A stretch of DNA of 64,000 bases, taken from NCBI GenBank assembly GCA_029876055.1, contig CM056876.1, positions 1,612,001-1,676,000 of the forward strand. Direction: 5' to 3'. Under the pieces are notes generated by a model that saw only the letters and a program-made list of their open reading frames with translations, searched no databases and had not been told where the DNA came from. The position numbers and the translations under genes were made by a program. Shown piece by piece: positions 47,746 to 57,314 of this stretch. This stretch comes from Madurella fahalii. Taxonomy: Eukaryota; Ascomycota; Sordariomycetes; Sordariales. Positions within the stretch are counted from its first letter, which is position 1. Each line of letters begins with the position of its first letter.

Positions 47746-48284
47746 CGTAATTGCACTTCAGTTGGGCTCTAAACAATTGTTGTCGTGACACCAATCTATA
47801 CTGTGTACATTCCAGAGCAAGCGGCCTGCGCGTGTCGGCTTAAGCTTGTCTGTGGAGACGGAAATGACGGAAGGCTGGCAAACGCGAAAGAGAAACGACC
47901 GCACGTGATCTCCATATACACGGTCCATTTTTGGACCCACATCAATCAGCCGGAATTTTCTCACTTTCTCCACCCGCAGGGCTAAGCTTCAAAAACTTCC
48001 AGATGCACTTTTTTTTCTTCGCTCCTCCAACTTCCAACATCGCCCTTCATAGCCCAATGCCTGGTAAGTGCCAATTTTCCCTTGTTCGCGCCGCGCAGCA
48101 GGCGACTACCCTGATGACAACCCAATACCGCAAACTAGAGTCTTTGATCTACGGACATGAAACTAGAAATTGATACGTCAGTCTGAATATTGTCGTTGTT
48201 GCTCTCGCATTTGCCTCGAGCGTAGAATCGACCAGAAACTGACAGGCAAGCAGGACTCTAGTTATCCACGAACACCAGTTACAG
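47746..48284. other. Intergenic upstream of the DNA glycosylase gene
   Basis: Probably the glycosylase promoter and perhaps the promoter of the uncertain gene to the right. No RNA gene or repeat seen. Confidence 0.45.
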
Positions 48285-49550
48285 GTTGAGGGACAGGACG
48301 GCTCGGGCCACTCGTTATTAGCAGATCCAGTGACGGTCGATTGCGAGCTTGCCGAGACGACGGCCCCCTGTTCTGATGGTTCGACCCATGACTTGAGGCC
48401 AGATCCCAACAGGTTAGTGCGGGACTCAGCTTTTCTCTCGCCTTGGTTTTGTGATGAACATTTTCTTTGCTTCGGCAAGTTGGAATTACCGACTGATTTC
48501 ACCTTGAAGAAAACAACTGGCTGTTTCTGATTTACCCATCGTCTTGTTCTCTCTGATCGATTCTGTGATCTTTCGGCGCTGACCTGGAAAAATAGATGCA
48601 ATGGCCGCCTGAGTGAGTAAGCAGCTTCTTTTGCTAGCATTCGACATGCTTCCATGATGAAGCGGCACTGGGCTCCGAATATCACATGAGCAGACATGCC
48701 ACTTTGTGACAGGCCTAGAAAACCTCGTCCACTGATCAGCATCCACAACCGTCATCTGCGTCGACAACGATGCGGGACACGGGCTAATGGCCAATTTAAT
48801 ATCTAGACGCTCAAGGCATACCCCGCCAGCTTCAACACCATTCAGTAAGTCGACGCGTCTCTCTCCGTTTTCTATCCCTTCAATGATGACTCTAGATGAC
48901 GAGTCTTATCCGGGCTTCCCGATGCAGACAACATTTTAAACTACCATTCATGCTTTTCTGACGCTGATTGATGGACATCCGCAATTGCATCTCAGAAACG
49001 AGTCCTGGCTAATCGTTTCTAGTTCATTACAGCTTTGCCAGCATATTCACCCAACGTCGGCTGCGTTTGGTATGTCCTGCGTTTCTGCCTGCTTTCACTG
49101 CACCCATACCATGATGACTCGACTTTAAAATTGACAAGCATATGTCGGAGCTCATGCGAAGACGACACCGTCATGTCTGATCCTTCCCCCAGCACATCAC
49201 GGTAGCCTGGTCACAGAACGTGGACTTGGCTAACTCCCCCAGGTCCTTGCAAGATGGACGGACACCCGACATCGAAATTGCCACTATTGAAGCAACTGGT
49301 AAGCATTATTCCATTCCATCATCTGCCACCCCTGACTTTTATGATGATTCCAATTTTATCACGACGGTCTACATAGCTTATGCCTTGATGATACTGCCGG
49401 TGACACGGCTTGAGTACTGATAAAGTCGCTCTTAACGCCCTCTTATTTTCGTTCCCATCGTGCTGAGAGCCTGATCTAACACAAACAAGTTGTTGCAGAC
49501 TATCTTCGACACTGGATTCCGCGGGCTCGCTGTCTCACCACTACATCCAG
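48285..49550 (+). CDS. Possible intron-rich gene, unidentified
   Basis: This stretch has a series of good plus-strand splice signals and short coding-like exons but no long frame. Candidate exons are 48285-48412 (VEGQDGSGHSLLADPVTVDC, donor GTTAGT); 48787-48844 (MANLISRRSRHTPPASTPF, donor GTAAGT); 48896 onward (NDESYPGFPMQ); 49023-49069 (FITALPAYSPNVGCVW, donor GTATGT); 49243-49298 (SLQDGRTPDIEIATIEAT, donor GTAAGC); and 49499-49550 (DYLRHWIPRARCLTTTS, donor GTAAGT). Joining 49298 to 49499 keeps frame. I cannot close the whole model and do not recognise the protein. It may be a fast-evolving lineage-specific gene or a decayed one. The bounds are approximate. Confidence 0.33.
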
Positions 49551-50344
49551 GTAAGTACCATTGGCACTCGCATGCATCACTACGTCCCATTACTGGAATA
49601 CTTTGGCCCAATGTGTCCTGATGTTTTGTCGTATCTTGGCTTTAACTCTCATGGCTCGCTGCTTTTGACCAATCAATCTACGTTTGTCGCTTGGCAGAGT
49701 CATCCTAATGAATATAATAAATTTCGTACTGGCAAATTCTCCAAGTAGGCTGTCTTGTGCCCATCAACACGTACTACATTGACAGAGACGCTGTAGAAGT
49801 GGTATATATGAGGTTCTGGCTGCTAGAGTCTTTGGCTTTGAGTGGTGTTACTGTGTAGAAGACAACACGAGGCTCTAAGTGCCTTTTATGTGATGGTCCC
49901 TACACTGCTTGCAGAATCGCCCAATCTATCTCCGTCCCGCAACACCATCTTCGAGATTTCTGCGTATGCCTGGAGGATGGTTAGGAAACCACCTGAACCG
50001 GTTGCCCCCTCATTTAGGAAGTGTATGTTCTGATGGATAATGCCACTTGTACTGAAGTATTGGTTGGTCCGGCGGACGAAGGTTCCCATTGGCAGTACTC
50101 ATCTTGGCATGAGTATCGGCGCCGTTTCACCAACCGGGCGTCGTTGGCCCGGAGATGACGGGAGCGGTCAAACGGGTATTGATAGCACCGCTTCTCGCTG
50201 GCGCGCGGGTTGACCGTGGAGGGGTACCGGCGGTCCTTCCAGTCCTCATCCTGGATATGGCTGACTGCAACAGTATAGCAGTAGACACAGGTGACCACAT
50301 GGCATCGCTTCTCGCCCAGGGATGGGCTTGATTCAGGGGGCGTA
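49551..50344. other. Intergenic or 3' flank of uncertain genes
   Basis: No convincing gene, RNA gene or repeat. Right exons of the preceding uncertain gene could extend here. Confidence 0.4.
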
Positions 50345-51436
50345 CTAGCAGGGCGGCTTCCAGCCCTCCGCTCGGGCGTGGCTGGCCCTTTCGGGAGTAG
50401 CATTCCCGGTATGAGCGGTTGTTGTGGCTCCGTCTATCTTGGGAGCGCCAAGTTTGCCAGCCTGCTTCGGATTGCGGAGCGCGACACAACCCATCCAACG
50501 GATGAGTAGGAACACGTCAGGTGTGTCAAACGACCTTGAGGTCATGTCAAGCAGACGTGACTGACGGAAGGTTATACTGCCGTCAGGCTCCCAGCACACC
50601 TGGGTGATGCGAGCGGTCTCGTTGTGGTACATGGAATAGACGACTACCTACGCTTTTGTCAGTCCACACGGCAGACGAAAGCAAGGACGCCTGGCGGATA
50701 AGACATACCGGGACAGGGAAGCCTGCCCCTCCAGCAACCTGCATCCTCCTCCTCATGAGGGACACTGCGGCTGCAATCTCACTGCGAAGTGCTGTGCCTT
50801 GCCTATGAGGGGTATTATCGGCGACGCAGCATCCGACATGGAGCATCTCTTTGATACAGAACGCCGTGCTGGTAAACCACTCTGGAAGCGGCTGCGAAGG
50901 GCGGTGGCGATGCTTCCTGAGGTAGTTATCGCTAGCAGAGTAGTGCGGAAGGCGGGGTCCTTCGCTTCGACTATAGCTGTGGGATTCAAAACACATCGTT
51001 CAGTTGTTAGCCAAGGGCCCGGCTTAGTTCCGGGTAGAGGGAACACCCACTTGAGCTGAATCCATACTGGCGCACCAGAGGGGTGGAAGTCAACTACCTC
51101 ATCACGCATATACGTGAACCAGCCGAGGGTATGTAAAGCGCATGCCAACCTGTCTACATGCTCGGCTTCATATGGGCAGTATGACCAATTGCCGAGCTCC
51201 GTTCCCAGTTTCGCAACGGCCTCGCGGAGCTCGACGCTGTCTTCGACCGGCTGAAAGAAGACCGGCCAAGAATCGGACGCATTCGGATCGTCCACATTAA
51301 GCGGAGGTGCCCTGCGAATACCCATGTTCAGAAGCTCCGTGTCTGAGAGAGTCGTGTCCGTCAGAGTCGCCAGCTGCTTCTCGAGTTTCATGACCTGCCC
51401 TAACGCACGGTTCTCTGGGACTTTAGGGGGTGCCAT
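50345..51436 (-). CDS. Hypothetical fungal protein, possibly decaying
   Basis: Exons 51436-51051, 50976-50709 and 50647-50345 close in frame to 318 residues from MAPPKVPENRALGQVMKLEK. Both introns have proper ends (GTGGGT/CACAG and GTATGT/CGTAG). The join at 50709/50647 gives FPVPVVVYSMYHNETARITQ and TFRQSRLLDMTSRSFDTPDV, the end of a fungal family of unknown function, as I recall it. The middle is doubtful. Keeping the first intron instead gives a frame reading AIVEAKDPAFRTTLLAITTS and ALRSRFQSGLP, which looks more protein-like than the spliced frame. The spliced frame becomes convincing only from LPEWFTSTAFCIKEMLHVGC. A small deletion near 50890-50900 would explain both. Function cannot be named. 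Confidence 0.55.
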
Positions 51437-52614
51437 GTTCGGACACAGTCTTTTTGCTGGTTTTGTGTACCGCGTGGATGTTTTTAATGATTCTGGGAAG
51501 GCTGATTGACGGAGGACAAAGTACATCTATTACTGGACCTAGATCTGCGTGGTTGAGAAATTCGCCGGCCACATATGCGCATAAAACTGACGGAAGGGGA
51601 CAACAGCCGAGGACACTGATGATCTGGCCACAGCGCAAATGCTGGGTCAAACTCACACGCGTCAAGACCGAAATAACAAAACGCTGAGGGTTCCGGCGAT
51701 ACCAGTCAGGTGGCACAAGCCGTTGCTTAAGCGACGAGTTGAACCATTGGTCCGAGCGTTTCGCTGTGTGTTTTCCCCCGCCAACATGCAGAAATTCATT
51801 AGTATCCTCGCCGATTGTCTCGACCGCCTCGAGATAATTTGGAGCCCATCCAATCATAATACCCCATGTGAACGATAAAAGGACCGCTTGCTCATTTGGC
51901 CCACCACACCGAACCCCTCAATGCACCTGGTCCGCTGATTGATACGTACTGACCGAGAAAAGGGGGAATGGCTGCCCTGTCGCAGCTGTTGGTTCGTAAG
52001 TCCCTCTCCAAGCGTTGAGAAAGAACGCGAGACCACTAACCAAATGTAAGCGGGGGACGATGGAGTTGTCAGTCCCGGAACAATGCGTATGGGGAAAGGC
52101 GGCCCTTGAAGCCCTTCCCTGACGTGCGTTTCGGCGTACAGAGCTATGTGCTGGTTGTGATGAGGCGGGCAAATGTGCGGCCACCTACCACTCGTGCATC
52201 ATGTAGGTCAAGCCTGCTATTCCAAAGATAATGAGCGCTTGTTTGGACCATGGGGACCGTCTTGATGACACTGTATCGGTACTAGCTTCTATCCGTTCGC
52301 TCACAGAGCCCTATCCTAACTGGGTAAAAGAAAGAAAGAGAACAGGAGAAGAGCGACTGCAGGGTTTTGGTCTCGCAGATGCTAGTGCCAATCTAAGGAG
52401 GTCTTCTTGACAGAGGCCACCGCCCAATCAATAGCAGAGGTCTCGGGCACACCCCCCCCGAGAGGTACAAGTGCTCCCGGAAGGCATATATAAGGCCGTG
52501 ACTGGGGCCGGGTGCTGCTGTTCAGCTTGTAGACATGCATTCCCCACATATGAACGTCCACACACCGGCTTGCATTACCCACATCCTACATTGCCCACAA
52601 CATCTTCAGCAGTA
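51437..52614. other. Divergent intergenic region
   Basis: Between two poorly conserved genes. Open frames at 51423-52190 on both strands are not protein-like. A TATATAAGG-type element lies near 52486-52494, about 120 bases upstream of the plus gene. Confidence 0.45.
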
Positions 52615-54272
52615 ATGTCCAATAATCCACGCACGCCTGGAAGGTGGAAGAAAGCTGTGGAGTTACCGTTTCCCAAGATCGAACCGAGCAATATCCTTCT
52701 TTCTCATCTGAGCCGAAAAAATCCTGCGTCCGGCCTGACCTTTGGCAATTTCCTCTGCCTTAAAGTGTTGTGGAAGGAGCTCAAGGCTCCCGAGTTTCAA
52801 CTTAAAGACTATGTTGACGAGGTGTCGATTGCTACGGCCAAGGAATTGCTCACGACCGGCCAGTGCACAGAATTCTACGATCACGTTGTTTCCGAATCCA
52901 AGCAACAAAAGAGATATTCGGAAGATTCGATTTTCGCACTAGTCAGTCTGTATATGGACTTGGTAACCGACTTGGATGCGTCTTTGGCCCCTGAGTTCCC
53001 AAAAGGTCCTTCTAACGCCACGTCTGAGTCGTCTGTCTGCTCCTGACAGAAACCCCCTATGTCACCCTCAGCCGGCAGAGGGCGCGCATTCACAGATGAA
53101 GTATCGCAATTGGTCGACGAGATATCCAAAATGTCCCTGCTCGCAGATGATGACACTGCCGAAGCGCCCGAGACGCCAGGGCCGTATTCTGACGCGCACA
53201 CTCCCTTGGATATGACTCCCACTCCGACCACGGGACCAGAAGGGTGGTCTCCGGCCCAGCCATCAGAGCTTGTGCCTAGCGAGGACGAGATTCTCGTGAA
53301 CATGGCCCTCGTTCTTCTGCTCAACGCGCTGACCGAGCGAAAAGCTGATGTGAGGTCACGCGGTTATCGATGGCTGCCTAACCGCGACGTCTACAAGATC
53401 CTCACATCCTCACCAGCTGGAGCGTCGGCCAGAGACCACAAGCTCCTGGAAGCCCGTACCGACGGCTGTCTCCGACATACGGCTCACAATTTGTCCGCTG
53501 CTCTCCTCGAGGTCAAACCTTTTGCTCGCCAAAGTGGGTTAGACCAGGTCCAGTAGCAGGAAGGTGCTCAAATGGCAGTGCACATTTACACACTGATGTA
53601 CTCGAAAAGCCCACCGTACTCTGAGTTTGGTCAACTACGCTGTGATAAAAAGGGTTTCAAGCGGTAAGTAACTGTACGGCATTATTCTCTTTCTCTTTCT
53701 CTTTCTCTTTCTCTTTCTCTTTCTCTTTCTCTTTCTCTTTCTTTTCTTCTTTCTTTTCTTCTTTCTTTTCTTCTTTCTTTTCTTCTTTCTTTTCTTCTTT
53801 CTTTTCTTCTTTCTTTTCTTCTTTCTTTTCTTCTTTCTTTTCTTCTTTCTTTTCTTCTTTCTTTTCTTCTTTCTTTTCTTCTTTCTTTTCTTCTTTCTTT
53901 TCTTCTTTCTTTTCTTCTTTCTTTTCTTCTTTCCTCTTTCTTTCCGTAAAATAGTTAGCTAACTTATCGGCGCTTCTATCTAGAAGACTGCTCTGCTCAC
54001 AGGACCACTCAGAGATCTACATCACTATTGCCGAGTACGACGGAAAGTACGAAGCGCATCTCAATAGCGACGGCGGCCCGCCACCCATCCCGCTCAAGGA
54101 CAAGCTGCGGGCCAGAGGCCGCGATGGCAATTTTGATCCGTCGGCTGTAGACGAATACAGTGGGTTCTTGCTTATGACCTGTTATGGACCATGGCGCGTC
54201 AATTCACAAAACGACTTGAAGAGCGTGTGTGAAACCCTCCTTGCTCTATCTATATACTTGACTAGGAGATAG
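52615..54272 (+). pseudogene. Fungal orphan-family gene with two in-frame stops
   Basis: One plus-strand frame runs from ATG 52615 through TGA (53044-53046) and TAG (53554-53556) to a donor GTAAGT at 53664, then continues after a 320-base intron at 53984 to TAG at 54270-54272. Coding character is kept across both stops: LPFPKIEPSNILLSHLSRKN; then FTDEVSQLVDEISKMSLLAD and NMALVLLLNALTERKADVRS; then QEGAQMAVHIYTLMYSK; and after the intron RLLCSQDHSEIYITIAEYDG and YSGFLLMTCYGPWRVNSQND. I recall similar Sordariales proteins of unknown function with the order EGAQMA then LLSQD-EIYITIAEYD. No intron of acceptable length and phase removes either stop. TAG in the context CAG-TAG-CAG is consistent with a CAG to TAG change, as repeat-induced point mutation would make. 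Confidence 0.6.
53685..53945 (+). repeat. 261-base pure pyrimidine tract (microsatellite)
   Basis: Every base from 53685 to 53945 is C or T on the plus strand. The first 55 bases or so repeat CTTTCT. From about 53741 to 53932 a 12-base unit, CTTTTCTTCTTT, repeats about sixteen times almost perfectly. The tract lies inside the last intron of the stop-containing gene, upstream of a GCTAAC branch site (near 53957-53962) and the CTAG acceptor. Such polypurine/polypyrimidine tracts can form triplex DNA and change length by slippage. Confidence 0.95.
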
Positions 54273-54642
54273 GAGCTCTAGTGTCGGGGATAGAGGACTG
54301 TTGGAGGTAGTTATGGCTAGATCTCAATAGGCAAGGTAGGGTTCACCGGCAGAACTATATCTATATCCACCGAGCATAGTAGCCCAGACCTCTACATCCA
54401 CAGAACCCTACATAGAGGTATAATCCTAACACTTCCTATAGAGTGACCATAGTATATACCTTGCCTAGTTGCCAAATCAGTTAGAGAAAGGAAATGAAGG
54501 AAAGACGAGGAAGAAGAGATTATGGCAGTAGAAAGAGAGCAATCGCCGGGTCAAGTAGCGGATTTGAATACTATTTCCCTGTTTTATCTATCTACAGATA
54601 CCTCTTTAATCCCCCCACACGCACCTAAACACACCTAAACTC
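54273..54642. other. Convergent 3' intergenic region
   Basis: Between the stop-containing gene and the alpha/beta hydrolase gene. AT-richer than its surroundings, with many TATCTATA-like words near 54240-54370. No gene seen. Confidence 0.5.
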
Positions 54643-56013
54643 TCACAACTTCTCCTTCACCCCCTTAACAGCTTCACCCAGCACCCTCTTCCACTCCTCG
54701 CTCGCAGTCTTCTTCTCGCCGCCGTCCTTGACCTTCCAAACCTCGTCAAACTCCCTCTGCTCCCGCCTCCAATGCTCCAGATCCCGCGCGATAAACCCGG
54801 CCGCCAGCTCGGCGCACCGCCCCGTCGCTTCGAGCGGGACCAAGTGTCCGTGCCCGTCCAGCGTCACCGTCTCGACGCGGCCCGCGGCAGCCCCGCCGCT
54901 GCCGCCCGTCCCGACGCCTGTCAGGTCCAGCTTCTCCCGCCGCGCCTCGGGCGGGTTGACGGGGCTCTCGGCGCCAAAGATGTACAGCGCGCCGGGGCGC
55001 AGGTGGGGGAGCCGGTCCGGGGTCTGGGTGGCCTCGGGCCGGTAGAAGGTGTAGTCTTGGCGGCTGGCGCGGATGTCGGGGTCGGCGTCCGGGATCGGGG
55101 TCGAGGCGGGGAAGGTCGCGCGGAAGTAGGTGAAGGATTCCATGTGTTTGGTCGTGGTGAGGGTTACTGGCTCTTCCGGGGCACCTCCTTTTCGCGGGGC
55201 GGCGCCGGTGACGGCCCGCAGACCGTGGGTTATGAGGGTGTCGAAGACGCGCGGGTCCAGGGAGGTGAAGAAGGGGTTGCGCCGGAAGGAGGCGATGGCG
55301 GCGGCGCGCGAGGGCCAGAGGTCCCGCCTGTTGGCGCTCATGAACATTGGGATGAGGGCGTTTTCCAAGGAGAAGTTGGTCATATATTGGAACCGGGCAA
55401 GGACCGGGTCGAGGAGGATGACGGTGGATAGGAGGCGGGGGTGCAGGAGCGAGAGGTTGACGAGGATATTTGCGCCAAAGGAGTGGCCGATGCCAATCAG
55501 TGGCCGGGGCATGGACGCGCGGAAGTGGTTGGTCAGGTACAGGAGGTCGCGGGCATGGTCTAACCAGGAGGCTGTGGGAAGGGTTGTTAAGCATGAGGAA
55601 GGGATGGCGGTTGATGAGCCGCTAACTCACGGTCGTTGCCGAGATTTGCCTCGTTGATGATACCGCTTTGGCCCTGCCAGGCTACGTCGGCAATCCAGAT
55701 GCCTCTCACTTTGATGCCGCGGTGGCAAAGGGAGCTGATGAGGTCCTCCCATAAAGGCTCGTATATTTCCTGCGCATGTGTTAGATGTGCTACGAGAAAA
55801 AGCGAGTAAAGCGGGTCGTGCCTTGACGAATCCATTGGCGTGAGCTGCAATGATAGTGATGTCTCCCGGTGCCGGGTTCTGGTTGTTCTTGGGTATGTAC
55901 TGCTTTACAGCGAGGTGTAGCACATCCTCTTGTGAGTGGGCCGTCGCGTGAGGATATTCGCGGATGTGCTGCGCCTCCACCACATGCTCTCTTATTATGA
56001 ATGACGAAGGCAT
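54643..56013 (-). CDS. Alpha/beta hydrolase, Lpx1-like
   Basis: Exons 56013-55822, 55769-55631 and 55571-54643 give 419 residues. The start is MPSSFIIREHVVEAQHIREY. ITIIAAHANGFVKEIYEPLW is the oxyanion-hole region after the first strands. GIGHSFGANILVNLSLLHPR holds the nucleophile Ser in G-x-S-x-G-like form (GHSFG). DGHGHLVPLE carries the likely catalytic His. The fold matches the fungal group containing peroxisomal Lpx1 lipase and hydrolases of metabolite clusters such as AKT2. The C-terminus, GVKEKL, is only a weak peroxisomal signal, so location is uncertain. No biosynthetic genes surround it. The first intron (55770-55821) starts with GC if the conserved NGF-x-KE sequence is kept; the GT alternative at TTC|GTCAAG would drop two residues. 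Confidence 0.9.
55770..55821 (-). other. Candidate GC-AG intron in the hydrolase gene
   Basis: On the minus strand the donor is AAG|GCACGA and the acceptor GCGCAG|GAA, with a TCTAAC branch site. It yields NGFVKEIYEPLW, as in homologues. A GT donor six bases upstream (GTCAAG) also keeps frame and gives NGFEIYEPLW, so this case is less certain than the other two. Confidence 0.6.
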
Positions 56014-56579
56014 GGCCACCGTCAATGTGTATACCGCTTACACCGGCGGGACGAACGTCACGGTGCGCAAATTGGGGGTACGCAGGGGTGTGAGGGCAGG
56101 CCGGCAGTTTGTCTATGTCACGCAGAGACGGCTCGAGGATTGGATAACGCTGCTGGCGCCAGATTGACTAGTCACTTGAGGTTGATGTCACCTGTAGAAT
56201 CGAATTATTGTATGTCGAGCGAGTTCTGAAGATCTAATCCCAAGGTTGTTGGTGAGGTAATATATGTTGTTTGCGTCACTACAGTTCTGGGAGGAAGTGC
56301 CGAGCCATCCGTTGGTTGTTGGCACCGAAACACTCCCCAGTCAGTGGAGATCACGCTGGGCAATCTGAGCGACCAGTGCTTCGGATAGAGATTATCCAGC
56401 AGGCGCGGAGCAGATAGTGCGCCATAGCAATGAAACACCGGCATCGTTTACATGCTCTGATGTTGAGTCGGTCAAGTCTCTAAAGGCCGATTGGGTATGT
56501 GAAACTGGGTTTGCTGGCTGCGATGCAATGCAAGTTTGAGATGATATAATTGATTTTGCACAAATACTCTTCATTGATT
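56014..56579. other. Intergenic upstream of the tRNA gene
   Basis: Hydrolase promoter and tRNA 5' flank. No gene-like frame seen. Confidence 0.5.
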
Positions 56580-56653
56580 GGTCGAATGGTGTAGTTGGTT
56601 ATCACGTCAGTCTAACACACTGAAGGTCTCCAGTTCGAACCTGGATTCGATCA
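56580..56653 (+). tRNA. tRNA-Val, anticodon AAC, no intron
   Basis: A complete cloverleaf of 74 bases. The acceptor stem GGTCGAA pairs with TTCGATC, with discriminator A. The D arm is GTGTAGTTGGTTATCAC. The anticodon stem TCAGT/ACTGA encloses the loop CTAACAC, giving anticodon AAC, which after conversion to inosine reads GTT, GTC and GTA. The T arm is TCCAG-TTCGAAC-CTGGA. The internal promoter boxes A and B are intact. Confidence 0.96.
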
Positions 56654-56662
56654 GATCGATAT

Positions 56663-56668
56663 TTTTTG
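56663..56668 (+). terminator. RNA polymerase III terminator
   Basis: A run of six T ten bases after the tRNA end, the usual stop signal for polymerase III. Confidence 0.85.
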
Positions 56669-57314
56669 ATGTCTGGATCATTTTTGGCCTAACTGTGACT
56701 AGGCCACGGAATGACGCTTCGTCTGGCCCCAGGTTTGAGTCAACGTTGTCCTCTGCCCGCCCTGTCTTTCTTATTCAGGCGGGGTTGTGAGTCAACAAGC
56801 CACTGGAAGCGAACTTTCATAGTGATGGTACGTCACCTCCCCGGTATTCAATTCATTCCGAACGGGATGGTACGTGCAAGCACTTCAAGCCGCCATAGCT
56901 ATGACTACGAATTGTAAGCATTGATTCGTCAATGCTGGGTGTTCTTGTTCACAGTCCGCGTGAAGCCCAGACTTGGCGTGTTGCGGAACCTCGAGCAGAC
57001 CCACCCGACATGGCCAGGGTTAAATGGGCCCGTCATGTGAGTCGTGGACGCCTCGCGTCGCTTGTGTAGTCCCCACCGTAGTTTTCGAGGCGCGTCTCGC
57101 TAGGCACAACACCAGCAGCTGCCTCAGGACAATACCTTACTTCTAATTAAAACCGTAATAACCTCCTGCTCGGATCTGCGGGGGGACCTGCCAGCCTCCT
57201 GCAACTCGGCTTTACACTGACATTGCCGTCAATCAGAGCTGTCGTTGCGCAATTCCTCTCCTGCTCATGTAAACGGCTGCACATTCGCGCGTCGCATTGA
57301 TCCTCGCGTCCAAC
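56669..57314. other. Intergenic between the tRNA and the RTT107 gene
   Basis: Contains the RTT107 promoter. Short open frames only. No further RNA gene or repeat seen. Confidence 0.5.

Noticed and set aside
48149..48748. 199-codon minus-strand frame
   Set aside because: Low-quality composition; the plus strand has better splice and coding signals here.
53685..53945. CRISPR-like array
   Set aside because: Short pyrimidine units without spacers, in a eukaryotic genome. It is a microsatellite.
54746..55594. 282-codon minus-strand frame rich in Pro and Arg
   Set aside because: Shifted frame of the alpha/beta hydrolase exon; the true frame carries GHSFG and the conserved His.
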